NCBI GenBank assembly: GCA_000320545.1
Contig: ADNK01000673.1
Location: 1-35,000 of the forward strand
Direction of reading: 5' to 3'
DNA length: 35,000 nt
DNA from: Bigelowiella natans CCMP2755
Lineage: Eukaryota > Cercozoa > Chlorarachniophyceae
Both the position numbers and the translations under genes were made by a program. Within the stretch, counting starts at the first letter, position 1. Every line of letters starts with the position of its first letter. Shown in pieces: positions 1 through 12,800 of this stretch. Below the pieces are notes generated by a model. That model was not told the origin of the DNA and searched no databases. It saw nothing but the letters and a program-made list of their open reading frames with translations.

Positions 1-149
1 GAGAGAGAGAGAGATCGCATACCATCCGTAGAAACGCACTTCACTTCAGGAAAGGCGATGGCTGCATGATCAGATCGATGAAAGTGTGACAAATAAACAA
101 TCTCGGGGAAAATATCCGGTCGCGGCGAGAAGAGCTCTTTTTGAACGAC
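1..149 (-). other. ATG7 intron 4 (partial), with a (GA)n tract at the window edge
   Basis: The donor GT lies at 149-148 after the phase-2 end of exon 4. The expected following ATG7 residues (a WGVRHITFVD-like stretch) are not found before the window ends, so the intron continues to the left. Positions 1-14 are a GA dinucleotide repeat. Confidence 0.6.
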
Positions 150-782
150 CCTATCAACGTTCGCGCGACATTGCATCCCAGTGTCCCTGAGCCCAATAGC
201 AAGCAGCTCGTGCGCTTCAGCATTTCCGTGTCGAGGGAGGGGAGCGATCTCCACCTGAAGAAACATGTATGAGGAGGGAGGAGGCGAAGGAGAAGAAGAA
301 GAAAAAGGCGGTGGTAGATCAAGCAGGAGGGGGAGAGGGAGGGGGACAACGGAGAAAAAAGAAGGTCAGGTCATCGGCAGATAGGATGGGGTTTGGTATG
401 AAGTAAATGACGAAGTCGCGCTGCTCGTCGCTAATTACCTCATCAATTTCAGGTTCAAATCCGCACTTGTTCTTGCCAGTGTCTTCGGGTCAAAGACCGA
501 TTTCAAGTCCACAAGACGGGCGCCGAGTCTCCCCTTAAGTTAGGACGACATGATCTTCCTTTCGGCAACATCTCTGACTCCCCCTCCCCCCTCCCCTAAC
601 CATCCCCCCCCCCGCCCTCGCATAAGGTAACGTGTGTTGTGTGGAAAATCGTTGGGGCAGTAGCCTTCTCTCTGTTATCCTAAAAGTACTTTTCCTTTCG
701 AGTGCTTGTCTTATTTGTGCTATTCCTACCTTGGCGTTTGGCTCCCACCCGGTCGTCGTGTACTCTCCGTAATTCGTCGCCC

Positions 783-819
<37 letters not shown>

Positions 820-1863
820 TGCAGCAGCACTCTTTGCGGGGCCATCTCTGAGTCTGACGCTGAGCACGGTGCTTTTGGTTGATTTGGAATCAGCGGCGAT
901 GTCAATACACCTATCTCGGATTGAGAGGACCTGAGGGTGGGATATTTCATTTGGCTACATCAGACGCAACAGCCCGCAATCAGGCAGATCGATGAGTGGG
1001 CGAGACGCGACGACGACGGCCTTCCTAAACACCAGGCACATACATACCTCGATAACGTCGAGATCAGGGAAGCAGTATCTGAGGTACATGAGGTAGTTCC
1101 GCAGCGGCCAGCCTGGATATTCTTTGAGGGTTGCCGGGTCGGCAAAGGCGAACAGGTAAATCGGCGACGACGGCCCCTTGCGCGCAGAAGGGGGCATCCT
1201 AGAAAACGCCTTCAGGTCCAGCAGCTTCACCGCTCCCTCTCTCGCCCGAGCCGATTTTTCGGAGGGCACCTCCACCACGAAGTGCGAGTCTGCTTTGCGC
1301 GCGTGCTGCTTGAAAATCTGCCCGATCACCTCAGGCGAGAAGCGGCCGCTGAGCGGCTGCATCGGCTTCTCAACCGTGAGGACTTTGGCGGGGTTTAGGG
1401 CCGGGAATGCGAACCAGTAGTAGTACCGGTGAGTCTTCAAATTGGCGTACGATATCAGGAGGAAGCGGTTCAGACGCGAGGGGTCCTCTGTGCAGGCGCC
1501 AGATTCGATGTCCTTCCACAGAGCCTTACCTTCGTCGTCGATCATCCTTTTCTTGTTGAAAGCCTTGAACTCCTCGACGGTATTGGCGTTGAAGAGCTGG
1601 CCCCAAAATGGGTACTCCCCACCCTGTAGCAGCTCTTCCGGCTTAAAGGCATTTGGGCCGAGTGAGATCCGAGCGGGCACGGACGCCGACGATTTAACGA
1701 CAGGGGGGGCAGGGCCAAAGGTCCCTACAATAGGAACGGATTCCGTGCTTAGCTTGAATTCCTCTAGCTTTTTCTGGCTCAGCGTGTGCCAGAACGACAC
1801 ATCTACACAGCTGGCCAAGGGCTGGAAGCGGGCGATGGAAGGAGGGGGTGACTCGGAAGCCAT
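150..1863 (-). CDS. ATG7: ATG7, autophagy E1-like activating enzyme (5' part, four exons, runs off left edge)
   Basis: ATG7 activates ATG8 and ATG12 with ATP and passes them to ATG3 and ATG10 in autophagosome formation, in the cytosol. Exons on the minus strand are 1863-1048, 930-730, 533-439 and 254-150; all borders are GT-AG and phases match (0, 0, 2, 2), giving about 405 residues so far. The first exon carries the N-terminal domain with the family-like stretch [20 protein letters not shown]. Exon 2 ends in [10 protein letters not shown], exon 3 reads [16 protein letters not shown] and then DLNLKLM, and exon 4 holds the nucleotide-binding loop [18 protein letters not shown] (GxGxxG). These pieces occur in the usual ATG7 order. 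The catalytic cysteine region lies outside the window. The start is the first ATG of the long first exon. Odd feature: 14 alanines are inserted before the TGWE motif. Identity is secure; exon edges are my own splice calls. Confidence 0.93.
786..829. repeat. CAG/GCT trinucleotide repeat coding poly-alanine in ATG7 exon 2
   Basis: A nearly pure CAG array on the plus strand (GCT/GCA codons on the gene strand) encodes 14 consecutive alanines between the residues PAKS and GGATNYGEY. It lies in the segment linking the N-terminal domain to the adenylation domain, where a length-variable insert is plausible. Confidence 0.9.
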
Positions 1864-2390
1864 TGCCTCGGTTCAGAACTCTCTCTCTGTTGTTGTTGTT
1901 GTTGTTGTTGTTGCGGTTTGTTTTTGTTGTTGTAATTTTTGTAATTTTGTAATTGTTTTAATTGTTGCGATGGAGAAGTGGTTTCCTACTTGATAATTAT
2001 TCAAACGAAAAACAACGTCGATTTCCTAGGATTTCTTCAAAATGTCGTCGAAGCTTTCTCTTTTTCAACTGAAGTTAATCAAAAATAGAGATTTTCTCCT
2101 GAAATTCTGCATTTTGTTGTTGTCGCAAGATCCCAATGTGACACAACATAAACAATATTTCTGAATAGTTGTAGCTGGAAGGTCTGGATAGTGTTGAGGA
2201 TGTGACGAACTAACTTTTGTTTCCTGCTCCTCGGGAAATCTCTCGAACAAAAAAGTGTTTTTTCCGAATTTTCACATTGCACGGGGATTAATGCTAAATT
2301 TGATTTTCGCCGGCATTGACAGCAGATCTGCTGCAACAAAACACGGCTTCGTTTGTGCTGTGAAAAGTTGGCACATGGTTCGTTCACAAA
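1864..2390. promoter_or_regulatory. Divergent intergenic region between ATG7 and the GIY-YIG gene
   Basis: This 527-base gap must contain the 5' UTR and promoter of ATG7 (minus) and those of the plus-strand gene. It is AT-rich. A (GTT)n run at about 1889-1913 would be (CAA)n in the ATG7 leader, a typically unstructured 5' UTR. No TATA box or other named element stands out. Short open frames here look like chance. Confidence 0.5.
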
Positions 2391-3026
2391 ATGAAGTCAC
2401 CCATTCATGCGAAGCTGATGACCTTTGTTTACACATTGCAGCTGCAGCATGGTTGCTACTACGTGGGACAGTCTGACAATCCATATAAACGATTCAAAGA
2501 GCACAAACGCGGAGATGGCTCGGACTGGACATGCCTTCACAAACCCATTTGCATCATGCACATGGAAATGGTCCCGCAGTCGAAGGCATCAACCGAAGAG
2601 GACCGAATCACAGAGGAGTTGATGGGAGAGAAAGGCATTGAAAAAGTGAGAGGGGGGACTTATTCTCAGATTAATTTACCTCTTCATTGTGTGAAAACTT
2701 TAAGGGCCAAGATGGTTCACAAAGAAAACGCCTGTTTCACGTGTGGTTCGCCCAGCCATTTTGCAAAGGAATGCCCGAATTGCCAGAGATACGGGAGAAA
2801 CAGCCACACAGAAAAAGATTGCTATGCTAAAATTCATCTGTTTGGTGACAGTATTGAAACTGAGGACGAATCTGAGGAAGAATCTGAGGACGAATCTGAG
2901 GAAGAATCTGAGCGCAGAAGGCAGAGGCTAACAAACAGATTTCATCAGAGGTGGAACAGAGGTCAGAGAAGCCCAAGAACCTCATCCACAAAAAAAAAGA
3001 ATTTTAAGTCGAGATTTTATCGGTGA
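2391..3026 (+). CDS. GIY-YIG nuclease-like protein with zinc knuckles and acidic/basic tail
   Basis: A single-exon frame of 211 residues. Residues 10-45 resemble the GIY-YIG fold core: VYTL at 13-16, YYVG at 23-26 and an Arg in NPYKRFKEH at about 34, with a Glu-rich helix (EEDRITEEL) at about 69-77 that could supply the catalytic acid. A VRGGTYS turn follows. Residues 115-128 form a CX2CX4HX4C zinc knuckle (CFTCGSPSHFAKEC). A second knuckle-like unit at 131-144 has Tyr134 in place of its second Cys. Residues 155-174 are a repeated acidic DESEEES tract, followed by a basic Arg/Lys tail. The family cuts DNA, and the knuckles suggest nucleic-acid binding; the actual role is unknown. Met10 (2418) is an alternative start that would begin directly at the domain. 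The intronless structure contrasts with the neighbours, and this architecture is common in large DNA viruses and their hosts, so horizontal gain is possible. Confidence 0.75.
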   Translation: MKSPIHAKLMTFVYTLQLQHGCYYVGQSDNPYKRFKEHKRGDGSDWTCLHKPICIMHMEMVPQSKASTEEDRITEELMGEKGIEKVRGGTYSQINLPLHCVKTLRAKMVHKENACFTCGSPSHFAKECPNCQRYGRNSHTEKDCYAKIHLFGDSIETEDESEEESEDESEEESERRRQRLTNRFHQRWNRGQRSPRTSSTKKKNFKSRFYR

Positions 3027-3893
3027 TTCCAGTGTGCATTTAATTTTGTAGCACTGTTTTTGTCCTGCAACCTGCAACGACCGCACTTGTTGCAAGGGCA
3101 TGCATGCATCGCTGTTCACCTTCAAGACTTAACACCAGGTGAACCATGCTAGCATGGCTTCTTTTTGACGGCCATCCCACAGTTTGCTGTCTTGTAGGCA
3201 TGAACTGCACCTTGATGGATCATTCTAGCATTCGTCTTCTTGTTCTTCTTCTTGTTCTTGATCGTCTTCTCATTCCATGCATGCCAGCATGGGGCACTTG
3301 CGTCATCGTCGTGCAGCACCACTAGACCAGCTAGCCAGCAACAACAATGCAAAATTGTCGAACACCACGAAGAGTTGGCACTTCTGATGATCCTTTCAGT
3401 GACACCATTCTGGCATTGATGTTGTTTCATGCATTCATTCGTTCAAGTTGCACGGAAAGTTTTCATTCACGTGTCAAATAAATCACCCGCAACCCGTAAC
3501 CATCTTCATTGTGTGTCTGTCATGCTCTGTCACTGTTCGACTACTGGACTATTCGAGCAGTCGAGTAGCAATTTTCAAGATCACAAAGTCAACAACAGCC
3601 AACTGGACAAATGCAAACTGTGGCATGCTAGCTTGCGCCCGTGGATGACATCTGCATGCCAATGTCAGATTGCAACGCAGTACTATTTTGCGATGTGTAA
3701 ATTAGGATCCATGCCATCTGTGGCAAGGCAACTTAATTACCTACTTCTATTCTCTGGTCGTCGCCTGCCGACATTGTTGTACCGCTTCTTTTCCCATCAA
3801 TGGTAGAAGATGCTCTTTTACTGCGTTGATTTTGATGATCTTCCATATCGTCAACCTAATTTTGATTGAATAAGTACACGTCTACTCAAAATA
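3027..3893. other. Intergenic region downstream of two converging genes
   Basis: The plus-strand GIY-YIG gene ends at 3026 and the minus-strand MCTP/SEC14 gene ends at 3894, so this stretch should hold both 3' UTRs. I see GCATGC/CTAGCATG-type palindromic words (about 3098-3156, 3276-3292, 3622-3633) and a short ttcttcttgttctt run near 3234-3256, but no convincing gene, RNA or element. Confidence 0.5.
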
Positions 3894-6800
3894 TCATTTC
3901 TCAACTTCTTTGAGTTCCAGTTGGAGGTCCCTCCCGCCTAGACTCGACGTTTGCTCATTTTTCCTTAATGAAAAAATGTATCATATAATTTAAAGAAACT
4001 TCGAAAGTATTACCTATCATCAATCTTAAATTTAGTGCTGCAAATCCCTTCCAGTGGCTTCTCGTTTCCACCTCCAAGCCAGATGGGAATCTCAGCTGGG
4101 TCAATGTGCTCCGACATAATCTCAATATTCTTCTTAGCATTTGAACCAAGGATAGTTATTTTTTTTTTAGTACTGCTATGAATAAATGCTTTTAATAGAG
4201 ACCATGCTGTTGTAAACACGAATGGCGCGTTTACGATGTACAACTTTTCAAGAGATTCTGGATAAAGCATATTTGACAACGGTAGGACTTTACGAACCAT
4301 TGCCATGAAATCACGGCTAAGATGGCTCATGCTATAACCAGCAAGGTCGATGACCACGATGTGTCGGTACAATCGATACCCAAGTTTTTCAGAGATGATC
4401 TCTTTGATCAGTCGGACTTCTTCTTGACCGCGAATATAGCATCCACGATACTTCGAATAACTGTTTTGGGGAAACATCAACTGTGATATGAGGGAAGAAG
4501 TCTAGACAGGCGGGCATTAGATGTGTCGAAGCGGTATACCCAAATTTCACAAGTTCCTTTGGTTTCATCATTCCTGTTCGTGAATAATAGACTGGGCGGC
4601 CAATTTTAGAACATCCTGTATCAGGCAAAATCAGTGGCTATTTGACTACATGTCTATTATGCGTACATCACCTAATACTCCTGTTTGAAGAATCTCATTG
4701 TATTCTTCCCAACCGGTTGGATTCTCTTTTAGCGCTCTGTCGATTTTAAGCTCTTTACGCTTCTCTAAGAGAGCTTTGTAGGCATCTATTGTCGCCTCTT
4801 CAGGATCCTAGATGTATTAATGATGAAATCTATGCATTCTATTGAAAGTTCATTTTTATCGGTATCAAAAATTGAACACCTTATAACTCCGATATCCACG
4901 GACAGTTTGTAGGAGATATGTTTCTGAAATATTAGAATCGGCTCCAGCAAACTTTTCGCGCATTTTTTCCATCATGTGCATCTCATACAAATCTGGATCC
5001 CGAGCTTCTTCTGGCAGTTCCAGATTATTTTCACTATCTTCCTCTTCATCGCTATCAGCATAGTTCAATCCGTGAGGGCCAACCACATTTCCGTGCAGTT
5101 TATTTTGTTCTTCCGTATCATCAACCTGAGGAGGCGGTGTTGAAATACTAATATTAGCCAAAAAACAATACGAACCTGTTTCATATCCATTAAAAGAGCA
5201 GAGTTCGATTTTAGGACTGATGTAAGAGAGGCTCGAATGCCAAGATTTTTGGTACTGCCCTCCCTAATGAACAGAACTTTTTGCCTCCCTGTCTCTGTGC
5301 TCATGATCGCTTCTCGAATCACCTAGAAAATGTACTTGTGACGCTACATATGCGATGTACAGTACGTATTGGATATACCCTTGACGGAAGCGTCCACTCA
5401 TTTGCATACAAATCCGTTCGTATCGGCACGTGAGAGAAAAAGTTCCTGCGTGTGTATCATTGTTATTTGCGGAAGGAATTTTAGATTTTGTCATCACCTT
5501 ATCAAAGAGACCGTTAGGAAGCCCCTCCATTCGTTATTCCTATCGGAACTGGAATGTGAAATCTTTGAGTCTCTTTCTTCTGACTTTGTTGACTGTCTAT
5601 CATCATCCGTTTTCCGGTAGGTATGAACCAATATTGGAAGCAAATGGAAGATACTGGAATGGCCTTTGGGAGAAGGCTTTAAAAATTTGAGAGATTTGAG
5701 ATAGTGCCCAAATCGCGTAGACCATTGGTGGTGTGTGATTTCAATCAAAATCCATCCAAGAAATATCATTTTCATAGGTAATACGCAGACTATGACACCC
5801 AATAGGATCCTAACAATAATATTCATTAGTCATTTCGACTTTTCCGCAAAGAGTAAATAGAAGGGTGTTGTACAAAAGGAATGAGGCGATGGAGGATGGC
5901 ACTGGATCTCGCCATAGCATCAGGGATTGTAATCGTTCAATTGATAAGGTTAGACCCTCAAGAAATCTAATATTCACATATGATGACGAGGGAGACGAAA
6001 TAACTTTTTCTGATAACATATACCTTTGTGCCTGATAAAGCAGAGCTAGATCATCATGTCCATTTGTGTCTGCGTCGATCGATTTTATCTTCATACGATT
6101 GTCGATTGGCAAATAAGTAATATCTAAGTGAGCAAAATAGCCGCTTGCAACCCATACGATACTACCAGAGTAGCCAAAGTGCTGATATCGTACGAAGATT
6201 ACAGTCAACAGATCGCGATGCAATTTGGGTGGAATATTCATAATGATCAGCATTTTTAAATGTTCTACGCACCTCCCCAAATTGTAGGCCAAGCTTGGAT
6301 TTAGGTCCAATGATGCTACTAGAATCTACAATAGAACCTGCGAATAGACAAGGGAAATAACTAAGTAATATCAGCAAATTAAAATTGAACGAGATAGTAC
6401 CTTTAATAAGTTTCACATCCCTCACATGTCCCCCAATCAGGAAGGTCGCTTTCTCCCCAAGACGAGTACCCGTGAGACGTATCGAGACAGATTTTAGATT
6501 CTGTTCTTCCAATACCACGGCTTTTTGATCTGTGTTCCCTGTAGGTAAACCTCCTTTTACGGAAGATTTCCTTTTAGTCTTGGGAGAAATAGGACCCAGC
6601 ATCATGCAGATAATCAAAAGTGCAGGGGATGCTTGCAAAAGTGATCCTGGTAAAATAATGACAGAGAGGACGAGTAGTACAGTTGCAGTCATAGAAGTGG
6701 AAAAGGATTTCCACATCAGAATATCTCTTGCCCACTGATATTCTGTCGAGTATACTGCCAAAGAATTTGAGATTCTGCACCAAAATTTAGCAATGAGCTG

Positions 6801-9800
6801 TTATTCACATCACAGGCACAACTATGACACGGACCTTTGAAGAGCACTTAAACTTCTCGGAATGTCTGTGACAAGGAGGTGTTCTTCCCTATTATTGTCT
6901 GATCGCTCCGAAATGGGATGGAGATTTAATTTTGGAACACTCTTTTCTTTGCCGTAAGATGGAGACTGCTTTGATTCGACTTCATGCCCCTTGTTATCGT
7001 TGGCAACTTGGCGCGGAATAACTTTTTGGTTGGGTTTTCTTTTCATTTTGTCTCTAAGGATCGAGCGTGGTGGGATGCTTGAAAAAAAATAGAGGGGGGA
7101 GAACCATTGGGAAACTTCAAGCCGTATTTCCATAGCAGAACGCTCGGTTCCAAATGTTTGTTCTGCGTGTGAGTTAGGAAATTTTATGGAGCCCTGTTTT
7201 CTATGTAGCTGATTCAAATTATCTAAGTCTGGGGTTTGAAGCTTGAACCATCCATCGTAAATCTAATTAGAAAATAAGTCATCATTAAGGAGATTGTATC
7301 AGCCTTTTAAATCTAAATATTAAAGTACTGAGTGAGGAGGAACAATTGCGAATGGTATATACGATAATCCTTTAAAGCGCCATGGGGCATTGCTTTTGAT
7401 TCCTATTCGGGAGTAATCAGATCTGTAACTTTTGTATAATCAATTGGAAAAACTATGGCAATTACCGCTTACTATAGGTTTGTTTCGTGAATATAGCACG
7501 CATGTGAATCCATGGTCAACTCCATAGGCTAAATTTAGCAATTTTAAAGATGAAGTTATCCCCGGTAATCTTCAGATGCTTAAATAGAGAACTAAATTTT
7601 AATCCTTTAAATGTCTTAAGTACCAGGAAGAAGAAATCTCTCGTTGATCAAGATCCTGATTATACTCTTGCCAGAGTTTGATTCTTCAACTTCCTTCAAC
7701 ATCATTGGTGATGAGGCAATCTCACTCCTCGAGGCGACGCTTGCTGACGAAGATCCTGGTCGTTTTATACGGGAAGGAGCTTCGTCTTCAGAGAGTGGAT
7801 TTCCCTCATGCCCAGCAAGCTTGGTTGGATTAATAATTATTTTTGGTGTGTAAAGAAGGAAGCGCGTTGAGAGCACTCTTTTTTCGAAATGGCTAGTCAT
7901 ACCAGCATTTATATTAGAATGAAAACCGAAAAGTCAAGATAACTTAAGTTCAGAGTACATTTCTATTTTGTAGAGGGTTGGTACAAGAGGACGATGAACT
8001 TGAACTTCGAAAACATGCACAGACACCTGCCACAATACTATGAGACAATAGCTGCGTGGTTCTCATTATGGTTGTGTTTACTTGACCCTTTTCAATGGAT
8101 TCATAAGACGCGGAGACAAGTAATCGTTTATTTGGTGCACACGCTTTAGCCTTAAAAACTCTCGTGGTTCAAATTCAGCCATCTGATTTGGAATGAAGAT
8201 CGATAAGGAGCTATCGGAACAGGAAAACAATTTGCAATGAAAAATAATATTGCCTACCTTATTATCCAAACTATCAGGGATTTGTATCAGGCTAGAATCT
8301 TCTTTCCTTGATCTGATGCTTTTCACTTCATCCTCGAGCTTTTTCAGATATCTGAGGCAATCAAATGACACACAACAAGTAGGTCATATATTTTTTTTTC
8401 TCATAAAATATTTCATCTTCTATACCTCGCAAAGAAACATTTTGCTCGTAGACTTTTGATGAAGCTTTGGAATGAATCGTAATTCGAACAGATTACACTA
8501 TATAAGTGACGCTGGGTCCTTATGTCAACTTTCCAGATGCCCCACTGAATTCGTAAGCATGGAATCATCATTCGTCATGTACATAGACTCTATTCCGAAC
8601 ATACCCAGCCAATAATCTCCTTGATTTCAGTGTAACGGATGTTTTGCTTGAGGAATGACTTCGTTCTGCTAGGAGTCACGAAGTACGAAGCCTGAGAATA
8701 TTTTTCATTTCTTACAATCTTCATATTTTTTCCAAATTTCATCGTCTTACGTAACATTGGAGAGACTCCTCTGCGAATTCTGATACTCCAGTATGCCATG
8801 TTTCCATGCTCTGGGGCAGTTTCTTTTGCGATTGATTCGAGAACATTTGGAACAAATTCAAACCCGTTGATGCATCTATTTTTGATCTTGGCACTTTAAT
8901 CATCTACCACGGATCAATAATGTACAATAAGTGAGATTAAGAAAACTTGAATTCATCTCAATCTAATCCGGCTTCAAACCTGCACATGAGAGAAATGTTG
9001 TGGGGGTACTTGGAACTTCCCAGCTTCTTCATCCTTTTCTATTTTTACATCTTTAATCTTGCATGAGATCTTCGCTAATAGAGAAACCTCTGATTTTGAA
9101 ATAAAATCGCTCATTCAATTTTCACATCCCCTGAGTAACACAGTTACCCTTCGAAAGACAGAATGCTGCGGGACGAATTACATGAGCCTAAATTATACAC
9201 ATGCCAACACTCACACACGCGCCCACACACAGATTGTATAATATCCGATAATCTTATTTAACAACTTTACCATTAGTCCGAGTGTAGACACTTCCATTGG
9301 AATCGGTATATTTCCCTCGCTATCCAAGCAAAGATCTAGAGTTTCTCTCAACTGCTTACTTAGCCATTCAGATCTATTTTTCGCCTCATATGATCCATTT
9401 CTTCTAAGAGTACGAGTATTTGCCATTGCATTGTTCTGAGCCGACTTCATTTCTTGATTTTTGGACCCGGATTTCCCTCCCTCGCTGGTAGGGTTACGAA
9501 CGTTCTCAATATTTTGAAACGCAATTCCGAGAATGCATTCCGCAATAAAAATAGCCGTTCGACGACTTGACAAAACTATCTCTGATTGTGGCTCCTAATG
9601 GGTACAGAGAAACTTATCATAAATATTGAAAGTAACTGAGACAGAGGTATTACAAAAGAATAGCCGAAATATCATCAGTGGAAATTCGATGAAATTTTTA
9701 CCTGATTGTTATTCAGCATTTTCTCTCGAGACTCATTTAGACCTTTCGCCTATTTGTTAGATGGAATACTGAGTCTTGTAATGACATATATTTGATACCA

Positions 9801-12800
9801 ACCTCATTTGAAGGGGACTTTCCGCCGTTTTTGGGGGACATTTTACGTATCACCAACGTAATATGTGTTTGAAGCATGCTATGGCAGCGGACCTCCACGC
9901 CAATCACATCCTCAAGAGAAATCTAAACCAGATATCAATCAATTACAATGATGAATATTGATCAATTACATATTTATCGCTGACCGAATTCAGAATTATT
10001 GCGTTGTTATTCTGATCGAATACGGTTGTTCTTTCTGAGACTCGCTAATAAAGTTCAAACAGTAAGAATCCATGACTCTATGATGGTATTTGTGCAACCA
10101 TAATTCGCAAACGTTTGTTCGTGACTGAAATCCACTTTCCTAAGTGTTAGATTGGAATGCCATTGATGGTATTGGTCCCATTGTTCTGAAAGTGTGAGTA
10201 TACCTATTGTTGTTGACGCTCCTGAGGATCCTGGATTATCTCTTGCGATCAGTTTAAGCTTCTCCTTCGAAGATCGAACACCATTCCATATCTTCATAGC
10301 CTTCTGAGAGTAGATCAAAAACTTGTCGTCGGATGTGTTTCAATGAGGCATCAGTCTTCACCTTAAGCTCTTCCCATCCTCGGCTACTTTGATGATATAT
10401 ACCTGGCACGTATTAGAATTTTCCTCGTGCATTACTTGGGAACAATGTTGCTCGTACCGCTTGGGACGGATTCCGCGTCCAGATTCTCGATGTACCGCTC
10501 TTTTATTTGGAGATTATTGTGAAAGCTTAAGATCGAATGCTTTACTGTCTCCATTAACAACCCTATTGTAGTTGCAGAACTTGCATTGACATAAAGATAT
10601 CTTGGATAATGCCTGTGCAATATAAAACAAAATAAATTAAAAAAAACTAAAGGCAAATTTGGAAAAATTACAAGCGCAGTTGCTGAAGCTCCAGTGATCC
10701 AGAGATGTACTCAACATTACTAACAAGCTCTGCTGAACAATAAATTCCTTCCTTCTTCGCTAATAGCTTCTCCCATACTTCTCCACAGTCGATGAGCGCA
10801 TATCCTCCCTTCAGTCTGTGATAAAAGCGCTATCAGTCTATAGAAACAAAACAAATTTGACAATACCGGAAATCAGATTTGACAATCTTGTTCTCCTCCA
10901 GATTGGTTCTGTATTACAGGGAATTTCTTCTTAATAAATTAATTCCACTTCGTTGAAGACATGAATACTTTTTATCTAATGGAATCTTAAGCTGGCGTCT
11001 GTCTTGAAATTCTATTAAATACTTGAGATAGCTTAACCATTCCTAAAAAATATTATGTAAGCTCTTATAAAGCCATGCACTGTAGCAAATCAGAGAACAT
11101 TGTATTCCCTCCTCGACTTGCAGCGAACTTCATATCTTTGAATTTAAGAATAATTCGTTCACTTCAGATCAAATGAAATCAAATGATACGGATACCTTTT
11201 CTCGGGAGGAATATGAATTGTGAATTCAACAGGGCAATCAGCATTCTGCTCAATGATGGCTTCTCTGAGAGGTATTGTGTCGGCTATTCTGGAATGGCTA
11301 TCAGAATAGACTCGAAGCTCAAACTTCGTTGGATCTTTTAACCCTTTTTGCTTGACGATCGGGCCTACAATATTAATAAGAGATTGCGTCTACCTTTTCC
11401 TGTTCAGGATAGTTTGATGACCTTCGACTTCAGTGTTTATGCTGAGAAGTCTGGGAATTCCAGGACTAAACTTTACTCTTGCCTTCTGCTTCTTTATTTC
11501 CTTCAAATGTAAATGTTTAAATCCCGATTTTTGAAGTATCAAAATTGTATTCTACATTAGCTCCAAAAGCAGCGAAATTTCTGAAACCTTTTACTAATTT
11601 AAGATGGAATATAAATTTGAGTAAGAATGACTCCATCCACTTCCAAATAATTTTAGATAAACTCACCCAGTTTTCCAATATTTCCTTCTGCTTTCACATT
11701 GGAGGTAGGAACATCAGGCTTGGGAGATTCTGGAGGTACCTGCAACGAGTACTCCTACAGTATTCGTTCAAAGAGGGTTGTGCAAGTAGGTACCGAGTAT
11801 ATTGCAAAAGTTCGAATATAAACTTCTTTGTAGTCCTCGGTCATGTCTGGGTTTTTAATCGTAACAACTCTGATTTGGGAGGAATATAAATATTTAGACC
11901 CTTAGAGACAATAATTTGTTCGATTATAATACCCTTCCTTAATCGGTAAATTTGCCCCCCATGGTTGCAACGTCTTTCTTATTAGTTTTCCAACGCTCTC
12001 TTTTTCGAAGGTTAATACTCGATGAAGGGCTGGCTTCTTCTGTTTCTTCTTTTTCCGTTTGATTTTTTGCTTCATTCTTGCGTTAACTTTTGGATCAAGA
12101 AGTTTTTTGTTGTAGAGCTCAAGAATATAAGGGCATGGAACGTACATAAGATGCCTTCGAAACCTGAATAAATTTGCTAAACCTCAACGTTGTATATTAA
12201 AGAAAAGGAAGATGATCTCACTCAAAAGTTTTTCCAAACACGTGCTCGATCAAGTGGCGGGACACTACAGCGTTCACAATTTCCTGCGCAACTGATTTGG
12301 TGCCACATGTCCAGTTCTTGCATATCCACTTTTAGATATTTATCATTAGACTAATCATTGAGTATCGTCAAGATATCACAACCTCGAAGATGTATGCTCC
12401 GGAGAACAAAGGATTATGGGGCTCATTACGAGGAAAATTCAACGGTGAAGGAGCCTCGAGACAAATTCTAACTAACATCCTGCAAATACAGTAGCACAAC
12501 AGCACAACTTGAACACTGTGTATCTATCGCTCTAGTATGAATTTTTACGAAGTTAGCTTGATTCCGCTTAGCTGCCCGAATCTCTGAACTGTAGAATCGA
12601 TCTTCATTGTATGCTGAAATTATTTTGTTTTAAAAACTAAGTTTGATGGTAACAAATCGAATTAGTCCACCGGTAGTAACAAAATGTGAGCATCGCCAGG
12701 ATTGCCGTCGCCATTTGTGGCTATCTCTCCCACAAGCATCTCATCATAAAGCCTGCAATTTCCAAACAATGTTTTTAGCTGAATCGACTATTTAACCATT

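Noticed and set aside
937-1398. Plus-strand frame of 153 codons across ATG7
   Set aside because: Antisense to conserved ATG7 exon 1 sequence.
3490-3640. Possible inverted repeat (CGACTACTGG with GTCGAGTAG) as a MITE end
   Set aside because: The arms do not match well and no target-site duplication or second copy is visible.
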